From Aphis gossypii (Eukaryota > Arthropoda > Insecta > Hemiptera > Aphididae), in the NCBI RefSeq assembly GCF_020184175.1, contig NW_026082986.1, positions 186,001 to 250,000 of the forward strand: 64,000 bases of DNA, in the 5' to 3' direction. The notes beneath the pieces were generated by a model. The model had not been told where the DNA came from. It saw only the letters and a program-made list of their open reading frames with translations, and did no database searches. The position numbers were made by a program, and so were the translations under genes. Below are positions 52,201 through 64,000 of the stretch, piece by piece (the stretch's first letter is position 1; the number at the start of each line of letters is the position of its first letter).

Positions 52201-55200
52201 AATGAGTTAAATATTTATATCTAGATATACTTATTATCTCATATATTGTATGACTTGAATATTCATAATCAGAAATGCCAAACCGAAAATATTTGTTAAC
52301 GATAGATAAATAAAAATACATTTAAAATTTAAATTAAAAAGTCTCGTGGCTATAATTAATTAACTATAACAAATCAAGATAGGTAATGAAAAAATGCATG
52401 CATTGAAATAATAAGGAGAACTGTGCTTTAACGACTAGATGAAGATAAGAGCGTTATTTTAAATTTAAACACTTTAAGACATAAAATCATCATAATATCA
52501 TAACTATTTATGTGAAATCTAATGATAAATTACAGCCATACTTCAATCAAGTACATTAATAAAAAAAAAATGAAATGACCTTTTTTGTAGACATTATCTG
52601 TATGCAACTATTCAAAAACGTAATTTAAAAGTCATAAATGTATATTATTCGATATTGCTTAAATCGTTCAATATGAAACAAAAATGTGGATATTTTGTGT
52701 AGGTATTTACAAATAATATTTTTCATTCAATATATACACAAGATTTATGATTTATAAAAATTAAATATTGTATTACCTATGCATTTTAGTTAAAAAAAAT
52801 AGCATCAAAACTTTATAAATACAACTAAAAATTTAAAATACTTCAAATATGCAAAAACAAAACAAAATTATATTTCACATTAAATTTAGAGTCTTTGGTG
52901 CATAAAACAAATTTATAACTCAATCTGCTATTTTTATCTGTATACTATAATAAATAACAAATGCTATTAAATCCAAATTCTGATAATTACATACCTAACT
53001 TATATGGGGCCATGGAGGTGTTAAACAAATAATAAGTAACTATTCATCATTAGTTACATTCATCAACAAAACTTTCAGTCAAAATCGTTTTTAGAATAAA
53101 TAAATAATAATTAACTGCTTGCAATTATCAAGTAAAACCTACCCACCAACCGTTAACTTGCCAAACGCAGTGGGTAGTATATCTTAAACTTTCGAAATTT
53201 TTTTAATCTTTAAATGTATGTATTAATAAGATAAATATTAATTTTAATTTAATATATTCCCAAAACCAGAAGAGATAAATACATTTCAGTATGCATATTT
53301 AGATGCGTCATTTTTTATTTATTTTTTCTTATAAAATATTATTTTTAGTATTTTTACTTAAAAAAAACAACGCTAAAAAATAAAAAACAATAAACATTTT
53401 AAAATTTTCTCATACAATTTTCTTATCGTTATTGATTTATTGATTAGAAAGTTAATAGGTTTTATGTAGTCTGATACGAATTTTTTTTTAGGAAATGGGT
53501 AATTCTACATCTTATAAAAACAACAATACGCAAATGAGTTTACTTCTAGTATATTTAAATTATACATAGTGACACATCATGTATGCTCATTTTCATTGAT
53601 ATTTCTTTTAATTATGAATTTATTCAAATTCTAACTTTGTAGACTATATTAATAGTTTAAATTTATAACTATTTACATTATTCATATTATAAAATTAATG
53701 TTCTGTGACGATACAAGAATTCTTTGTTCAAATAAGAACTAACGTTTTTACTGTTAACTATTAAGCAGACGATTTTATCAATAATGTTATTGTATCTAAA
53801 TCGAAATTAGAATGAGCAGTTTCTGGGTTATTATAGAGAAAATAATAATTTATAGACTACTCGTTAGGGTTTTAATTTATGTACTACACCATTTCAGAAG
53901 ATTTATCTGATTTATAACTTACAAAGTAAAAGTGATTATTATTTGAAAATATAAATTTTACATTGCCACAGAACACTTTTAAATTGTATTAAAATTTAAA
54001 CAATTTAAAATATTGTCATTAAGTAATTTAAAAGTTGGTTCCAAAAATCAGAATTTTTGATTAAATAAAAAGTTATTGAAAGAAAAATGGGGGTTTAGCT
54101 TGCTTGGTGAATCACTTTTTATAATATATAATACTATGTTGAGTCTTGAATTATACGTAAGTAAAATGTTTTATAATGTCTATTTAGTAAGTAGTAATAA
54201 CTAATAAGTACACAATATGTAATGAGATACAAAAGGTGTATTGAAACGTGTATTATGTTATATATAATGGCATAATGTGTTCGATTCGTATTACAAAACG
54301 ACAGCTTTCCGTCTTTCATACATCGTCAAGTTTACATAGTTTAGGATAAAAACATTTTTAGATATTTGATATAATATTATATTATAACATATATGATATA
54401 AGTCATAAAGAAATGATTTGGTGCTGCAAAAAACATACTTTTATAAAGAGCAAAAACGATGTGTTCAAAGGAAAATATTGAAAATTACGAATTCTTTTTG
54501 TTTAAAGACGGTATCTCACTAAAACTATTATAGGTACACTATATTTTAATATTAAAAGCTTATAGGTTTATGAACTACTGTTAAGAAAACTTTATTTTAA
54601 GCTATAGGAAAAAACGCAAAGCATAAATAAGCTTATTATATAGAGCTACAGTCTACAACAACTAGTATACATAATTTTAAAAATTATACTTTTTAAATGT
54701 TTTAAAATGTAAAATATAATTAGTATTAACTTGTATTGTTCTATTCAATTAAATATATTATAATAATGCACTTTGAGCATTTTAAAAATTTCAAATTGTA
54801 ATATGCCTTCTTATATAAACACATAAATGCATATTATTATATTCATTAAACTTATAAAATCATTTTACTAATTATTAACATTTACTTAATATTATTTTTG
54901 AAACCATTTTTAAAGTTTTATTTTCCTTAGTACTTATATACATTTCAGAAAATATTCGTTTGAATTTTGTTATAAAAAAAACCATCTGCTCTTCATGATT
55001 TACAACAAAACAAGGCTGTTTCTAGTTTTTTAAAAAAAAATAAGCTTATATCGATACAGTACATTCCTGAATAATGGCGTAAAAACCTAATTATTTTTAA
55101 GTATGGTTCTTAATAATATTTAAAAATTCCGAAAATGAGAATTTAAGTAAATTTTTTATTAAATAAAACAATAGGAGTGAGCAATGCACATGCTTGGTTA

Positions 55201-56526
55201 ATTGCCTTATATATAGGTATAAGCGGCGAAAATAACTTTGGGATATAAATAATGTTTTCTCATATAGGTAAAAGCGGTAAACTTGTATGCAAAATAATAT
55301 CACAGTATTATACACATTTGCAAATAAAAAGTGACAAAAACAAACAGAACCCTTTTTCATGGTGCTAAGGCAGAGTACGTGTATAATAGACGGGTAGGTA
55401 TATTGCTAAGATTACTTTGGTGGTTGTTACCAAGAATATCGAAAAGCTAAAAGAAAATATTTTCATTTGTGTTATATGTATTATTATTATAGGTTGCTTT
55501 AAAAGTACATTTATTATATTAAACATCAATTTAAATTTTAAAAAAAAGTAATTTTAAATAATAAAATCATTTAATACCACAAACATTTGAACAGTACCCG
55601 TAGACTTGGATATATGTAGTATATACCTATGGCGGGTTCTTGAATATTTCAAACAAAAGCTTCACAATTACTATTTACTACGAACAAGTCTTTGTAAATT
55701 ATTTCTTAATGAAAAGCCACCAAGCAAAATAAAAGTGTGTAATCACAATGAATGATTTTTCAAAGCAGACCTTTATAGAGAGAGAGAAATGTACGATTGT
55801 ACAATATTATTTATGTTAAACTGTTAAAGCCTATTGTAAATAGTTTTTGGTATTTATACTTAAGAATATATAAAACAATTAGAAAATATTTTTTGAAATC
55901 ATTTTATCTGACGTCTGCACTTATTATTTATAAGTACCTATAATGTTTTTTTACACTTTCGATTTTTGAAAATAGAAATATAAATCAAAATATTAAAATG
56001 TATACTATTATTAGAAACCTTAATTGATATTCATTCAGGAATATTATGTTTTCAATCCCACAACGAAATAAACATAATAAAAAGTGCCATAAAAAAAGTG
56101 CCTCAAAGCCATAAATTTCACAATTTTCGTCAACATTTTAATCATTTTTCCTTGTACACTTTATAAAAAAGAATACAAAGCTATAAATCAATAAATTACG
56201 TCTTCGGAGTAAACAGACACTTGATTAAAATGTCGAACCAATAAAAAAATGCTTAAAACTTACTTAAAGTGTGCATCATTTGCTTCACTTGAAAAATGAT
56301 AACAAACAAACTGAAAATAACTTACACCTAGTATTAGTATAAAATACACACACTGTGTACACTTGTGTACACTCAAAATCTAAAGAGCTTAACAACATCA
56401 ATACTAATATTTTCCGATTATCAATTGCTTACGAATATTTCTGAGAGGTGGAAAGAATATATTATGTAAGACGTTTTAAGTAAAATATCATACAAACGTA
56501 CTAAAAACCGAAATCGAATAATATTC
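52201..56526. other. Intron DNA of the takeout-like gene, no gene seen
   Basis: AT-rich. It holds repeat ends of the GGTGAATCAC type at 54097-54123 and a weaker one near 55165-55205. The minus-strand frames at 54134-54319 and 55097-55360 are hydrophobic AT-codon translations without support. Confidence 0.4.
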
Positions 56527-56996
56527 TACTGAGTAATACGTTTAATACAAGACACTTGTTATTTCAAAAATTAAACTAAACAAACAATTTATAAAATATT
56601 GATTCACTACTTCACTCGTCAAAACATTAAATACTTTCTACTAATATTAACAAAATATACTTGCCCGGAATTTGATTTTCATATATTTAAATAATTCAAA
56701 TAATATTTTGCTTGTGACTATATTTATTTAAATAATTTACGTTCACAGAAAGAAACAGTACAATTAATATGATAAAACAAATTTCGAGTAATTCATTTAT
56801 ACTATACGAGTAAAATGAAATTAAAAATGCATGTTATCATTTAAAAAAGTCAAAAATTTAAAAGATAACAATATAAAATATAAAATTTTCCAAAAAATGT
56901 TGTTACAAAACGTAACACTCAAAATTATGCAAAAGAAATATTTTCAAAAACGTTATTTTTTTCTAAGTATGAGTGTTAAATGGACCACTCCGTATA
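56527..56996. mobile_element. Second MITE-like element of the GTGTCTT/GGATCA family
   Basis: The left end CTGAGTAATACGTTTAATACA continues into AGACACTTGTTATTTCAAAAA, matching 48700-48728. The right end, GAGTGTTAAATGGACCACTCCGTATA, is the inverse with mismatches. About 470 bp, non-coding; the 62-codon frame at 56831-57019 runs through its right end and is not a gene. Confidence 0.45.
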
Positions 56997-58836
56997 TGGA
57001 TACACTAAAATACAAGTAGTTTTTTGTTCAGCTTTTTTCACTACTACTGTTATAACTTATAATTTAACCCAGATTCGTTTTGCAGCTTTTTTTTTAAACG
57101 CATTACCTACCCTTTTAAAGTCAATTTGTAATTCGAAAGTTTTTTATCCAACGTGATATGGAGTTCAGGGTAGCACATAATTTTATTGTTACATGGCATT
57201 TGCGTAGTTGTATAAAATAAGACATATTTTTTATCATTGACTAAATATTATTAGTATTACTATTTTATAACATTTGTAATATTATACTATTATTATATTA
57301 CATATAATCGCATCAGTCATCATCATGACACGTAGAGCTTGACAACTGCATGATATGGATACAACATGTCAGGTTCATATAGAGGTAAATAATATAACAA
57401 ATGTATTATTACATAAATTGGCGGATAGCGGTTAAGTGAAAAGTTAAAAAATAAAATAAAATCTTTTTGGCTGATCAAAAGTCGGAACTTTAAAGCTAGG
57501 TAGATACTCACTACTAATTAATTTTTATTATACGATTTATTATTCGTGTTGTAATTAACGGATATCCCTAACTAGGTATTAAGATCCCGTGGTTACCTAA
57601 TACAATCTATTATTTTAAATACCAACCGTGGTTACTGGTTCAAATCGAAACGCGCTAGTGTTGTTTTTGTAATTAATTATGCAGAATTTATCGAAGCAAA
57701 TACTTTTACAAATTACATTTGTAGACTCAAACACTGGATCCAACGTCTCACTTTTTTTTTAACTCTACGTCAAACGAAAAATGATTCGATTTAATAATTT
57801 AGGAACAATATGTCATATGTGTCATGTATTCATGTGTGCATCAACTTTCAGTATTTATTAACTAATAACTACATCTCAAACGCGTACTATATTATTGACA
57901 TTTTATAATATATATTTACTTATTTTCAATTTAATTATCATCTATGTACGATTATAAATATTACAAATGATAAATATTAGCAGGAGAAATGTTTCAATCA
58001 AACAGTATTTATAATATTTTTTTATTTATTTTTGCATATATTATTGTTTTCTAAAATATCTATTATTCAGAGTGAATATTTTTATTTTTTTTTAATTAAA
58101 GATATTTACTGTTTAGTTACAATTTTGATATTGACAATACGTACCTAATTAATTCGTAAATAATTTTTATAATATTCAATTGTAATTAAGGCGATTAACT
58201 TAAAATTTTTATTAACAAACGAAAATTGTGCCTACATATTATTAATATTATTTTTTTGGACATTTTGTAATGCTAGCAGACTGAGATTTTTTTTTAAATC
58301 CACCTCTATACTGACTATTTTCAACGTTTGCTATAATAATTATATTAAAAACTAATAGTAAACAAATATTTGCGACGTTTACTTCTTGGAAAATTACTAT
58401 TACAACTCGAAACAAAATATAAACATGTATATTATACTAATATTATTAAATATTACATTTTCTTACTGATTTTATAAATCACGGTATGAAACTTCTCTTA
58501 ACACGGAAGTTCTTAAAGTATAACCTACAAGAGTGCTGTAATCACGCTTTTATTATTCAAATTGTCAAGCTTCCTGTCAGCCACTGCCACATGTTGAGTC
58601 ATAATATAGATATATTATGATAATATATACTGATTTCGGAATGAATACAGGTTAAAACGAATTAGAACGAATCACGATCAAAATATTTTATATGAATATA
58701 AGTATTTTACACTGTTATTATATTTTGACGTTTCGGATTTTAAAATTTTACAATGATTTGTGTCATTATTAATTTTTTCATTATTCCGAATTAATATTAT
58801 TGTGATTTATGATCGAGATAACAGGTGTACAATACA
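56997..58836. other. Intron DNA, no gene seen
   Basis: No supported features on either strand. Several C+G-richer short patches (for example 57590-57660) do not open a coding frame with splice sites. Confidence 0.4.
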
Positions 58837-58900
58837 CAGTGAAACCTCCCTTAATGGACACTTTCAAACAGCGGACATTTTTTAGAAACGGAAATATTTT
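58837..58900 (+). mobile_element. pogo/Tigger-like transposon end fragment
   Basis: CAGTGAAACCTCCCTTAATGG followed by ACAC..GCGGAC resembles the inverted terminal repeat of pogo-type Tc1/mariner elements. The opposite end was not found within the window, so only one terminus is supported. Confidence 0.45.
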
Positions 58901-60716
58901 CAATAAACTCTAAAATTTAGAGTCTAAATAACGAATAATTTTAAGATTAGATTCTGAAAATTTTATCGTAATTACTATAAAAGTATATTTTATTACAATG
59001 TGAATTTTACACAATATTATTATTATTATATAATTATAGTTTATTTTCTCCGCCGTATGAAATAGCTATTTTATTTTTTATTCGGTAACTGATTTTGTTT
59101 TAACAATAATGTATATTATATATAAATGTATTATATATTCATATATGTATACCAATAATATAAATATATTATATTTGTATAATATATACTGTATCTAATA
59201 TCTATATCATGTTTTCGATATATTTTAATATTGATCAATTTATTATTCCCACTAAATAGCAGATAAAATTTTAGCAACTAACAGACAACAATATTCGGTA
59301 TTTAGAGATTTTATTTCGATTTCACAAAAAGTTATCTATATAATGTAAATAATTTAAAATATTAAACAAAGTGTAAAATAATGGTGTTTATTTCATAAAA
59401 CAGATAAAATATATTATGTCCATCTCATGAACCAATATTTCACTTACTATGATCATTGATCATGGCTTATTAAATAGATAACATTGAATTAATTGGGTGT
59501 GGCATATACATGTATATTGTATACTATTGTATATTACTATATTTAGTACCTATATACTTATTTAATTAAGTATTTATACTTTATTATTATTTATAATTAA
59601 TAAAAATAATGTTATTATTATTCTATATATTTCTTTAAACAAGCTATTTTTCAGTGTGGATAATTCCCCTCGCTTCACCTTGTTTGGTAGCATTAAAAGA
59701 AGCTTTTTAACTTCAAAAAGCTATATTTTCTATAAAATATCGAAAAGTTGAAGAAAATATGAGGAAATAAATTGTAAAATTTATGATAACGATTTTTTAC
59801 ATAATTGATCCAAGTAATTATTATTTTATAGATTAGAAATCCAATCTCCATTAAATTGTAATTGACATATCGCTTATAAAAAAATCATTCTGATTATGTT
59901 GCACTATAGCTGTTATAAATTACGTGAAAATATATAAATTACGGTTATTGGGAAAGGATTATTTGTCCAAATTATATACATTTTTATAAATATTTTAGTA
60001 AAGCTGTTTTCAGAAAATTTCACAGGCACATATTTTCATTTATTTATTTTGTTTTCTGTTAATTTTTATTTTTTAGTAGAATCGTTTGATATCTAACTAT
60101 TTATTATATAATACACTATATTATACTATATTATATGGGCATAAATATCGTGTGAGCTACATGGATGACGGTTTATTTTTGGATAACACCACTTGCGCTT
60201 AACTCATTCAATAAAAAAACCAACAAAATAATATTATATATTATATTTACACCATTCACTCAAACACCGACGGCAATACAATTAGGTCTGCAGCTGGAAG
60301 TACTTAACTCGTATATCTGTTTCGTACAGCGTATAATAATACAGTATGGGTACACATATATATAATATAGTATATGATGTTTTCCAGTATAATATTATGT
60401 ACTTAGTTGTTTGGCTCCTGCTAAATTTCCGAAAAAGAAACGAAATCAATATTTACTATAATATATTATGTAATATATATATATTAGTATAAGTACTAAA
60501 TATCATTATTAACGAGAGACGGAAAAACAACAATGACAACAACAACGAAGCGGTGTCTGCAGCACACAATCGTACCATAATACCTATTTGTGCCATCGAA
60601 CCAAACTTCACGCGAATAAAAGTTGTATAATATTATACTGTATACCATAATAGTATACAGAACATCAGTTCGTGGTTACTGCAATAATTATAAAATCAAA
60701 ACATTAATTAACTCAC
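58901..60716. other. Intron DNA up to the third visible exon of the takeout-like gene
   Basis: AT-rich with TATATA-rich palindromic patches (59105-59200, 60465-60490). The plus-strand frame at 60165-60365 has no support. Confidence 0.4.
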
Positions 60717-60869
60717 TCAACACCGCGTTTCCTGGCACCAAATCACTGGCAAAGATTTTAATTTCACCGAATTTCGGCGGATGCGAGCGAAAACTTTCGA
60801 GCTGTACGAACGTACTGTTTTCCATATTTTTCACCTTTGCCTTCAATACATAGCTTGTCTCGACGTTTT
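60717..60869 (-). CDS. Takeout/JHBP-like protein, penultimate coding exon
   Basis: Bounded on the minus strand by acceptor TTGTTGCAG and donor A|GTGAGT. It contributes 50 full codons, beginning NVETSYVLKAKVKNMENSTF, then VQLESFRSHPPKFGEIKIF and ASDLVPGNAVL. It corresponds to the family's paired strands (Y.L.....VKN......) followed by the F.L.NL..G...L turn before the C-terminal helix. Both junction codons are completed in phase by the neighbouring exons (AAA upstream, AAC downstream). Codon use is visibly GC-richer than the surroundings, supporting real coding. The 76-codon plus-strand frame over it is an antisense shadow. Confidence 0.85.
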
Positions 60870-61229
60870 CTGCAACAAGGATAGCGCGTTATTGTTTAAT
60901 TATAATAATATTATTGTAAGCGCTATATGTGCGACGTATATATATACGTTTAAATAGTAAATACGCAAATAATATATTATAATATTATACAATAAAGGTA
61001 CGCGCAGGATAGTTTTGAAAGTGTTTTACACTGTTTGTACGTCTATACAAAATGTATATTTATATGTTGAACACTCGTAAGCTTTTTAGACGCAGGTTGT
61101 ATAATATATACCGTGAATAATGTATTACAGGTAGCTTATGTAGGTACCTATACAAAATAGTATATATTATAATGTTTATCATGATGATCTTATATTTTTG
61201 TACATAATAATATATCAATTTAACTTTAC
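60870..61229 (-). other. Intron of the takeout-like gene (360 bp)
   Basis: It starts with GTAAAG and ends TTGTTGCAG on the minus strand. It is AT-rich with TATA-type palindromes and contains nothing else of note. Confidence 0.7.
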
Positions 61230-61372
61230 TGAATGTTATGTTGTATCGGCCGTTGGCGTTTATCGGCATACGTCCCAAATATCCTTTGAACTGATATTGA
61301 CCAGAGCTTAATAAGTTTTTGAAGTTCCCGGTGAATCCCACTTCCATTTTATTTGGGTTTTGAAGTTTTGAT
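61230..61372 (-). CDS. Takeout/JHBP-like protein, second visible coding exon
   Basis: Minus-strand exon of 143 bp with acceptor TATATAG and donor A|GTAAAG. It encodes SKLQNPNKMEVGFTGNFKN, then SSGQYQFKGYLGRMPINANG and RYNITF. This is the characteristic central block of takeout/JHBP domains: a strand with K........F, then Y...G.....PI..NG followed by an alternating strand. Joining to the exon before gives AGA (Arg) and to the exon after gives AAA (Lys), both in phase. A frame reading through to 61401 includes intron sequence and has a false start. The acceptor's pyrimidine tract is weak, so the exact upstream edge is the least certain of the four. Confidence 0.85.
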
Positions 61373-62639
61373 CTATATATAATACATGACATATTATTCA
61401 AACAGACATCATATAATATATTCGTACGTATATTATATATTGCGTAATATGCACGCGTATAGAGGTATAAGAAAATTTTACAGATTGAATTCAGTCAAAC
61501 ATAATATGAACTCTACAACAGCTATAAATATATACACCTGCTTAAATTATTACATCCACGTATGTGATATACTATGTAGGTTAACTTCAATAAATATGTA
61601 CACTGACATAATATATACATTAAAATTCATAAACCTATACCCATCATGTACTTATATGTATGCCGTATACGCGAATTAGTTGTCACGTACCTGCAGAGTT
61701 AGTTTTATCGTTTATCCTAATATCAAAACAATTTATAGTTATAAAAACTTTAAATAGATAATATTATATCAGCCGATTTAAATCTTTTAAAGACGATACG
61801 TCCACAAATGAGTCAAATTTAGTTCACTTTAATACTATGCAAGTGGATCAAATGTTTTTTTTTTAAATTTTAAATTTTTTATTTATAATGTTTACCTATA
61901 AATTATATTTTATTATGTGTATAGATAATACATAGGTAGCGAAATGTGTTATGATTGTGTTTAGCAGTAAATGCGAGATAGTTACTTTATGTAATTATTT
62001 TTTTTCACTACACTCCGAAAAGCCTAACGCAATATATTTTATTTTATATAGGTACTACACCTATATTTTAATATATTATTTTGTGATAGTTTGCGGATGA
62101 TGATATGTTTATAAACATTTTGATTTTCTTATAATTGAAATAAATTCATATTTATTCAAAATTTATTCTTTAAAAAAAAATACTTTTTCCAAAATTAAAA
62201 CATACTCTAATTAATTAATTTGCGTACATAGTTATTACAAGAATTATTATCTGTCCTACTATTATGAATAAAATAATTAATAATGTAAATTTTAAATTTT
62301 CATTGCTTATAAATTAATTTTTCATATAAACATTGATTATCAACTGCTCTAAAAGTCAAAACTGGTAACGGCAAAAAATATATTTTTTAAGTAATAGATA
62401 CGGTCGCAAACGTATGCGTCATACATTTGCAAATATTTTTGCATGTATTCAAATTTTTTTTATATATACCCGTATTACCATATTTGTATTTTCAACCATT
62501 TATTCAAATATTAAAAATATAACTAATATAAAACACAAGTATACTCTTTACAAATGTATAAGACTGTTAGGAAATATAACTTACTGAAAATATTACATAC
62601 ATTTCACCTTATATTACATTCACCTTATAAATATCTTAC
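61373..62639 (-). other. Intron of the takeout-like gene (1267 bp)
   Basis: It begins GTAAGAT and ends TATATAG on the minus strand. The plus-strand frame at 61386-61679 lies wholly inside it and looks like chance. Confidence 0.6.
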
Positions 62640-62790
62640 CTGAGCGATAACAATTTTACTGTTGTTAAACCTTCAGTCATCATATTCTTAACTGAAATTT
62701 TTCCACCAATCAGTCGAGCTTTATGTTCAAAATGTAACGGATTGTCCAAAGGCAATGGATCAAATTCACGTAAACCAAATTCATCATTAC
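62640..62790 (-). CDS. Takeout/JHBP-like protein, first visible coding exon
   Basis: Minus-strand exon of 151 bp, acceptor ATGATTGTAG, donor CTCAG|GTAAG. It encodes NDEFGLREFDPLPLDNPLHF, then EHKARLIGGKISVKNMMTEG and LTTVKLLSL. In takeout/JHBP proteins this is the stretch after the N-terminal disulfide helix: a G...(F/L)DPL.(L/I) motif, then a strand G....N....GL..V. It starts in phase 1, so one base of its first codon lies in an upstream exon that should hold the signal peptide and the paired cysteines. Together the four exons give about 202 residues of a protein usually about 240-260 long, so roughly 45 residues are missing. Confidence 0.85.
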
Positions 62791-64000
62791 CTACAATCAT
62801 ATAAATATGTTAAGAATTTGTTATATTATACATACTTAAGTATTGTAATATTATACAAAAAACATTTTTTTTTCATTACATCATGCCTATGTATTATACA
62901 TTTATACGTATTGGAAAAATGGAAATAGAAATTTTATGTAGGTATAGAACAAAGTAATGAAAAACTATGTTCTTAAATAAAAATTATATTTAAATTGACT
63001 AAATTGGAAATTCTTTACGATTTGTGGACAGATTTATAACATGAACAAAGGATCAAATTTGTATAGCTGTAAAAAATTTGAAAACGATTACGATTATGGG
63101 ACCACGTTTCTTGATTACATTATTAAAATAAAATAATAAAAAAATAAACAAAAACTTGTGAAAATCTTATTCAAAATCTTATTACGTCCTAGTAATAAAT
63201 TTTGAAAATCAATTCCAATACATTTTGTAAGAAGTCTTTCTCTTTCAAAAAAAAAAAAAAAATCCTGAAATTGGATCATTCAACGATGCATGAGAGTTTT
63301 TCCTATAAAGCATGTTACTGAGTAAAAAACAGGTCACATGCAAACATTTAAGAATATACATTTTGAATTTATTTGTTTATATTTTAAAATATATTCCAAA
63401 TTTACATAATAATGATTAATGAACACTATTTAATATTTTTAAAATTAATTATATCCTATTATCATAATAATTATTATTTTATACAAAGAACTTACATAAA
63501 AACAATTTTTAGAAAATTCATTAAACTCCGTTTGTACGACACCCACACAAAGCTTTGAATTCTGTTAAATACTTTATTGTTTTACCAGTGAAAGAGTATA
63601 GGAAAATTTAAAAAAGGATTTTATTATTCTCGGAAAGTAAACTATTATACATACCAGGACACCAGATACTAAAATAAAATAAATAAGAAAGTGTTTTAAG
63701 TTAATTTAGTGTGTTGTTCTATACAATACTTACATAATATTATACTCGGGGATAAATTGTTAGGTATATAAAGGTCTATATAGATTTAATTTAAGGCAGC
63801 TATAGTCTCCTGCATGTATAGACTTTTAAATCATAATCGCATAAGCACCATTTAGCTAAGCTCAAACGCCTCAAGCAAAACATGACGCAAAACTAAACTA
63901 TATTAATTTTAAACATTAATTATGGTTTTATGAATTCCTATGAATTCGTGTTTTAAACAAATTTTATAAAATCTATTTTTACAGATTAAATATTAAACAA
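62791..64000 (-). other. Intron 5' of the takeout-like gene; N-terminal exon not found
   Basis: Both strands were read for a cysteine-bearing exon ending in phase 1. A minus-strand stretch at about 63500-63555 (KLCVGVVQTEFNEFSKNCF) has two cysteines, but their spacing and the absence of a donor argue against it. The 5' exon or exons therefore probably lie beyond the window edge. Confidence 0.45.

Noticed and set aside
60623..60853. 76-codon plus-strand frame
   Set aside because: Antisense shadow of the takeout-like exon at 60717-60869.
63500..63555. Possible N-terminal takeout-like exon with two cysteines on the minus strand
   Set aside because: The cysteine spacing differs from the family pattern, there is no signal peptide and no phase-1 donor follows.

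Overview
The window looks like nuclear DNA of an aphid (Hemiptera, Aphididae). It is very AT-rich, genes are split by introns of many kilobases, and the motif TACCTA/TAGGTA recurs throughout. It carries several dispersed repeat families, and its recognisable proteins are insect families. The species assignment is an inference from composition and gene content. Coding sequence fills only a small part of the window, and almost every long open frame outside the regions below looks like chance.

Three gene-level units can be supported. (1) A plus-strand two-exon gene: a TATA box at 3834, a short exon 1 (CDS 4074-4122) encoding a signal-peptide-like start, an intron of about 25.2 kb, and a GC-rich terminal exon (29284-29876). 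The terminal exon carries a 21-bp tandem repeat coding for the heptad ASSAIAT. The spliced protein would be 213 residues and is unfamiliar to me. A second reading frame opens upstream of the start codon and stays open across the same splice. (2) A minus-strand takeout/juvenile-hormone-binding-like gene. Its last four coding exons (62640-62790, 61230-61372, 60717-60869, 44775-44938) join in phase and give about 202 residues of the C-terminal part. The last intron is 15.8 kb. The 5' exon or exons are not seen and probably lie beyond 64000. (3) Two degenerate, partly near-identical copies of a double-stranded-RNA-binding-domain gene (R2D2/Loquacious/TARBP2 type) at 17259-18327 and 38034-38857, about 21 kb apart on the same strand. 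Copy 1 lies inside the long intron of gene 1; copy 2 lies between genes 1 and 2. Copy 2 is a mosaic: its 5' half matches the first complete domain of copy 1 and its 3' half matches the second.

The rest is mostly transposon-derived or unassignable. It includes a 5'-truncated LINE stub with a perfect 14-bp target duplication (1751-1922), a 268-bp hAT-type MITE with perfect 16-bp ends and 8-bp target duplication (13238-13505), and a decayed Jockey-like LINE 3' end (15037-15480). A probable solo LTR (20938-21488) and a Helitron 3' end (ending 35758) are also present. A large aphid-type repeat built from ~548-bp tandem units occurs in at least four copies (14.1, 19.4, 47.2 and 50.5 kb). Smaller families share ends of the types GTGTCTTAC..GGATCA and GGTGAATCAC. 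I saw no tRNA, rRNA, CRISPR array or bacterial-type operon.
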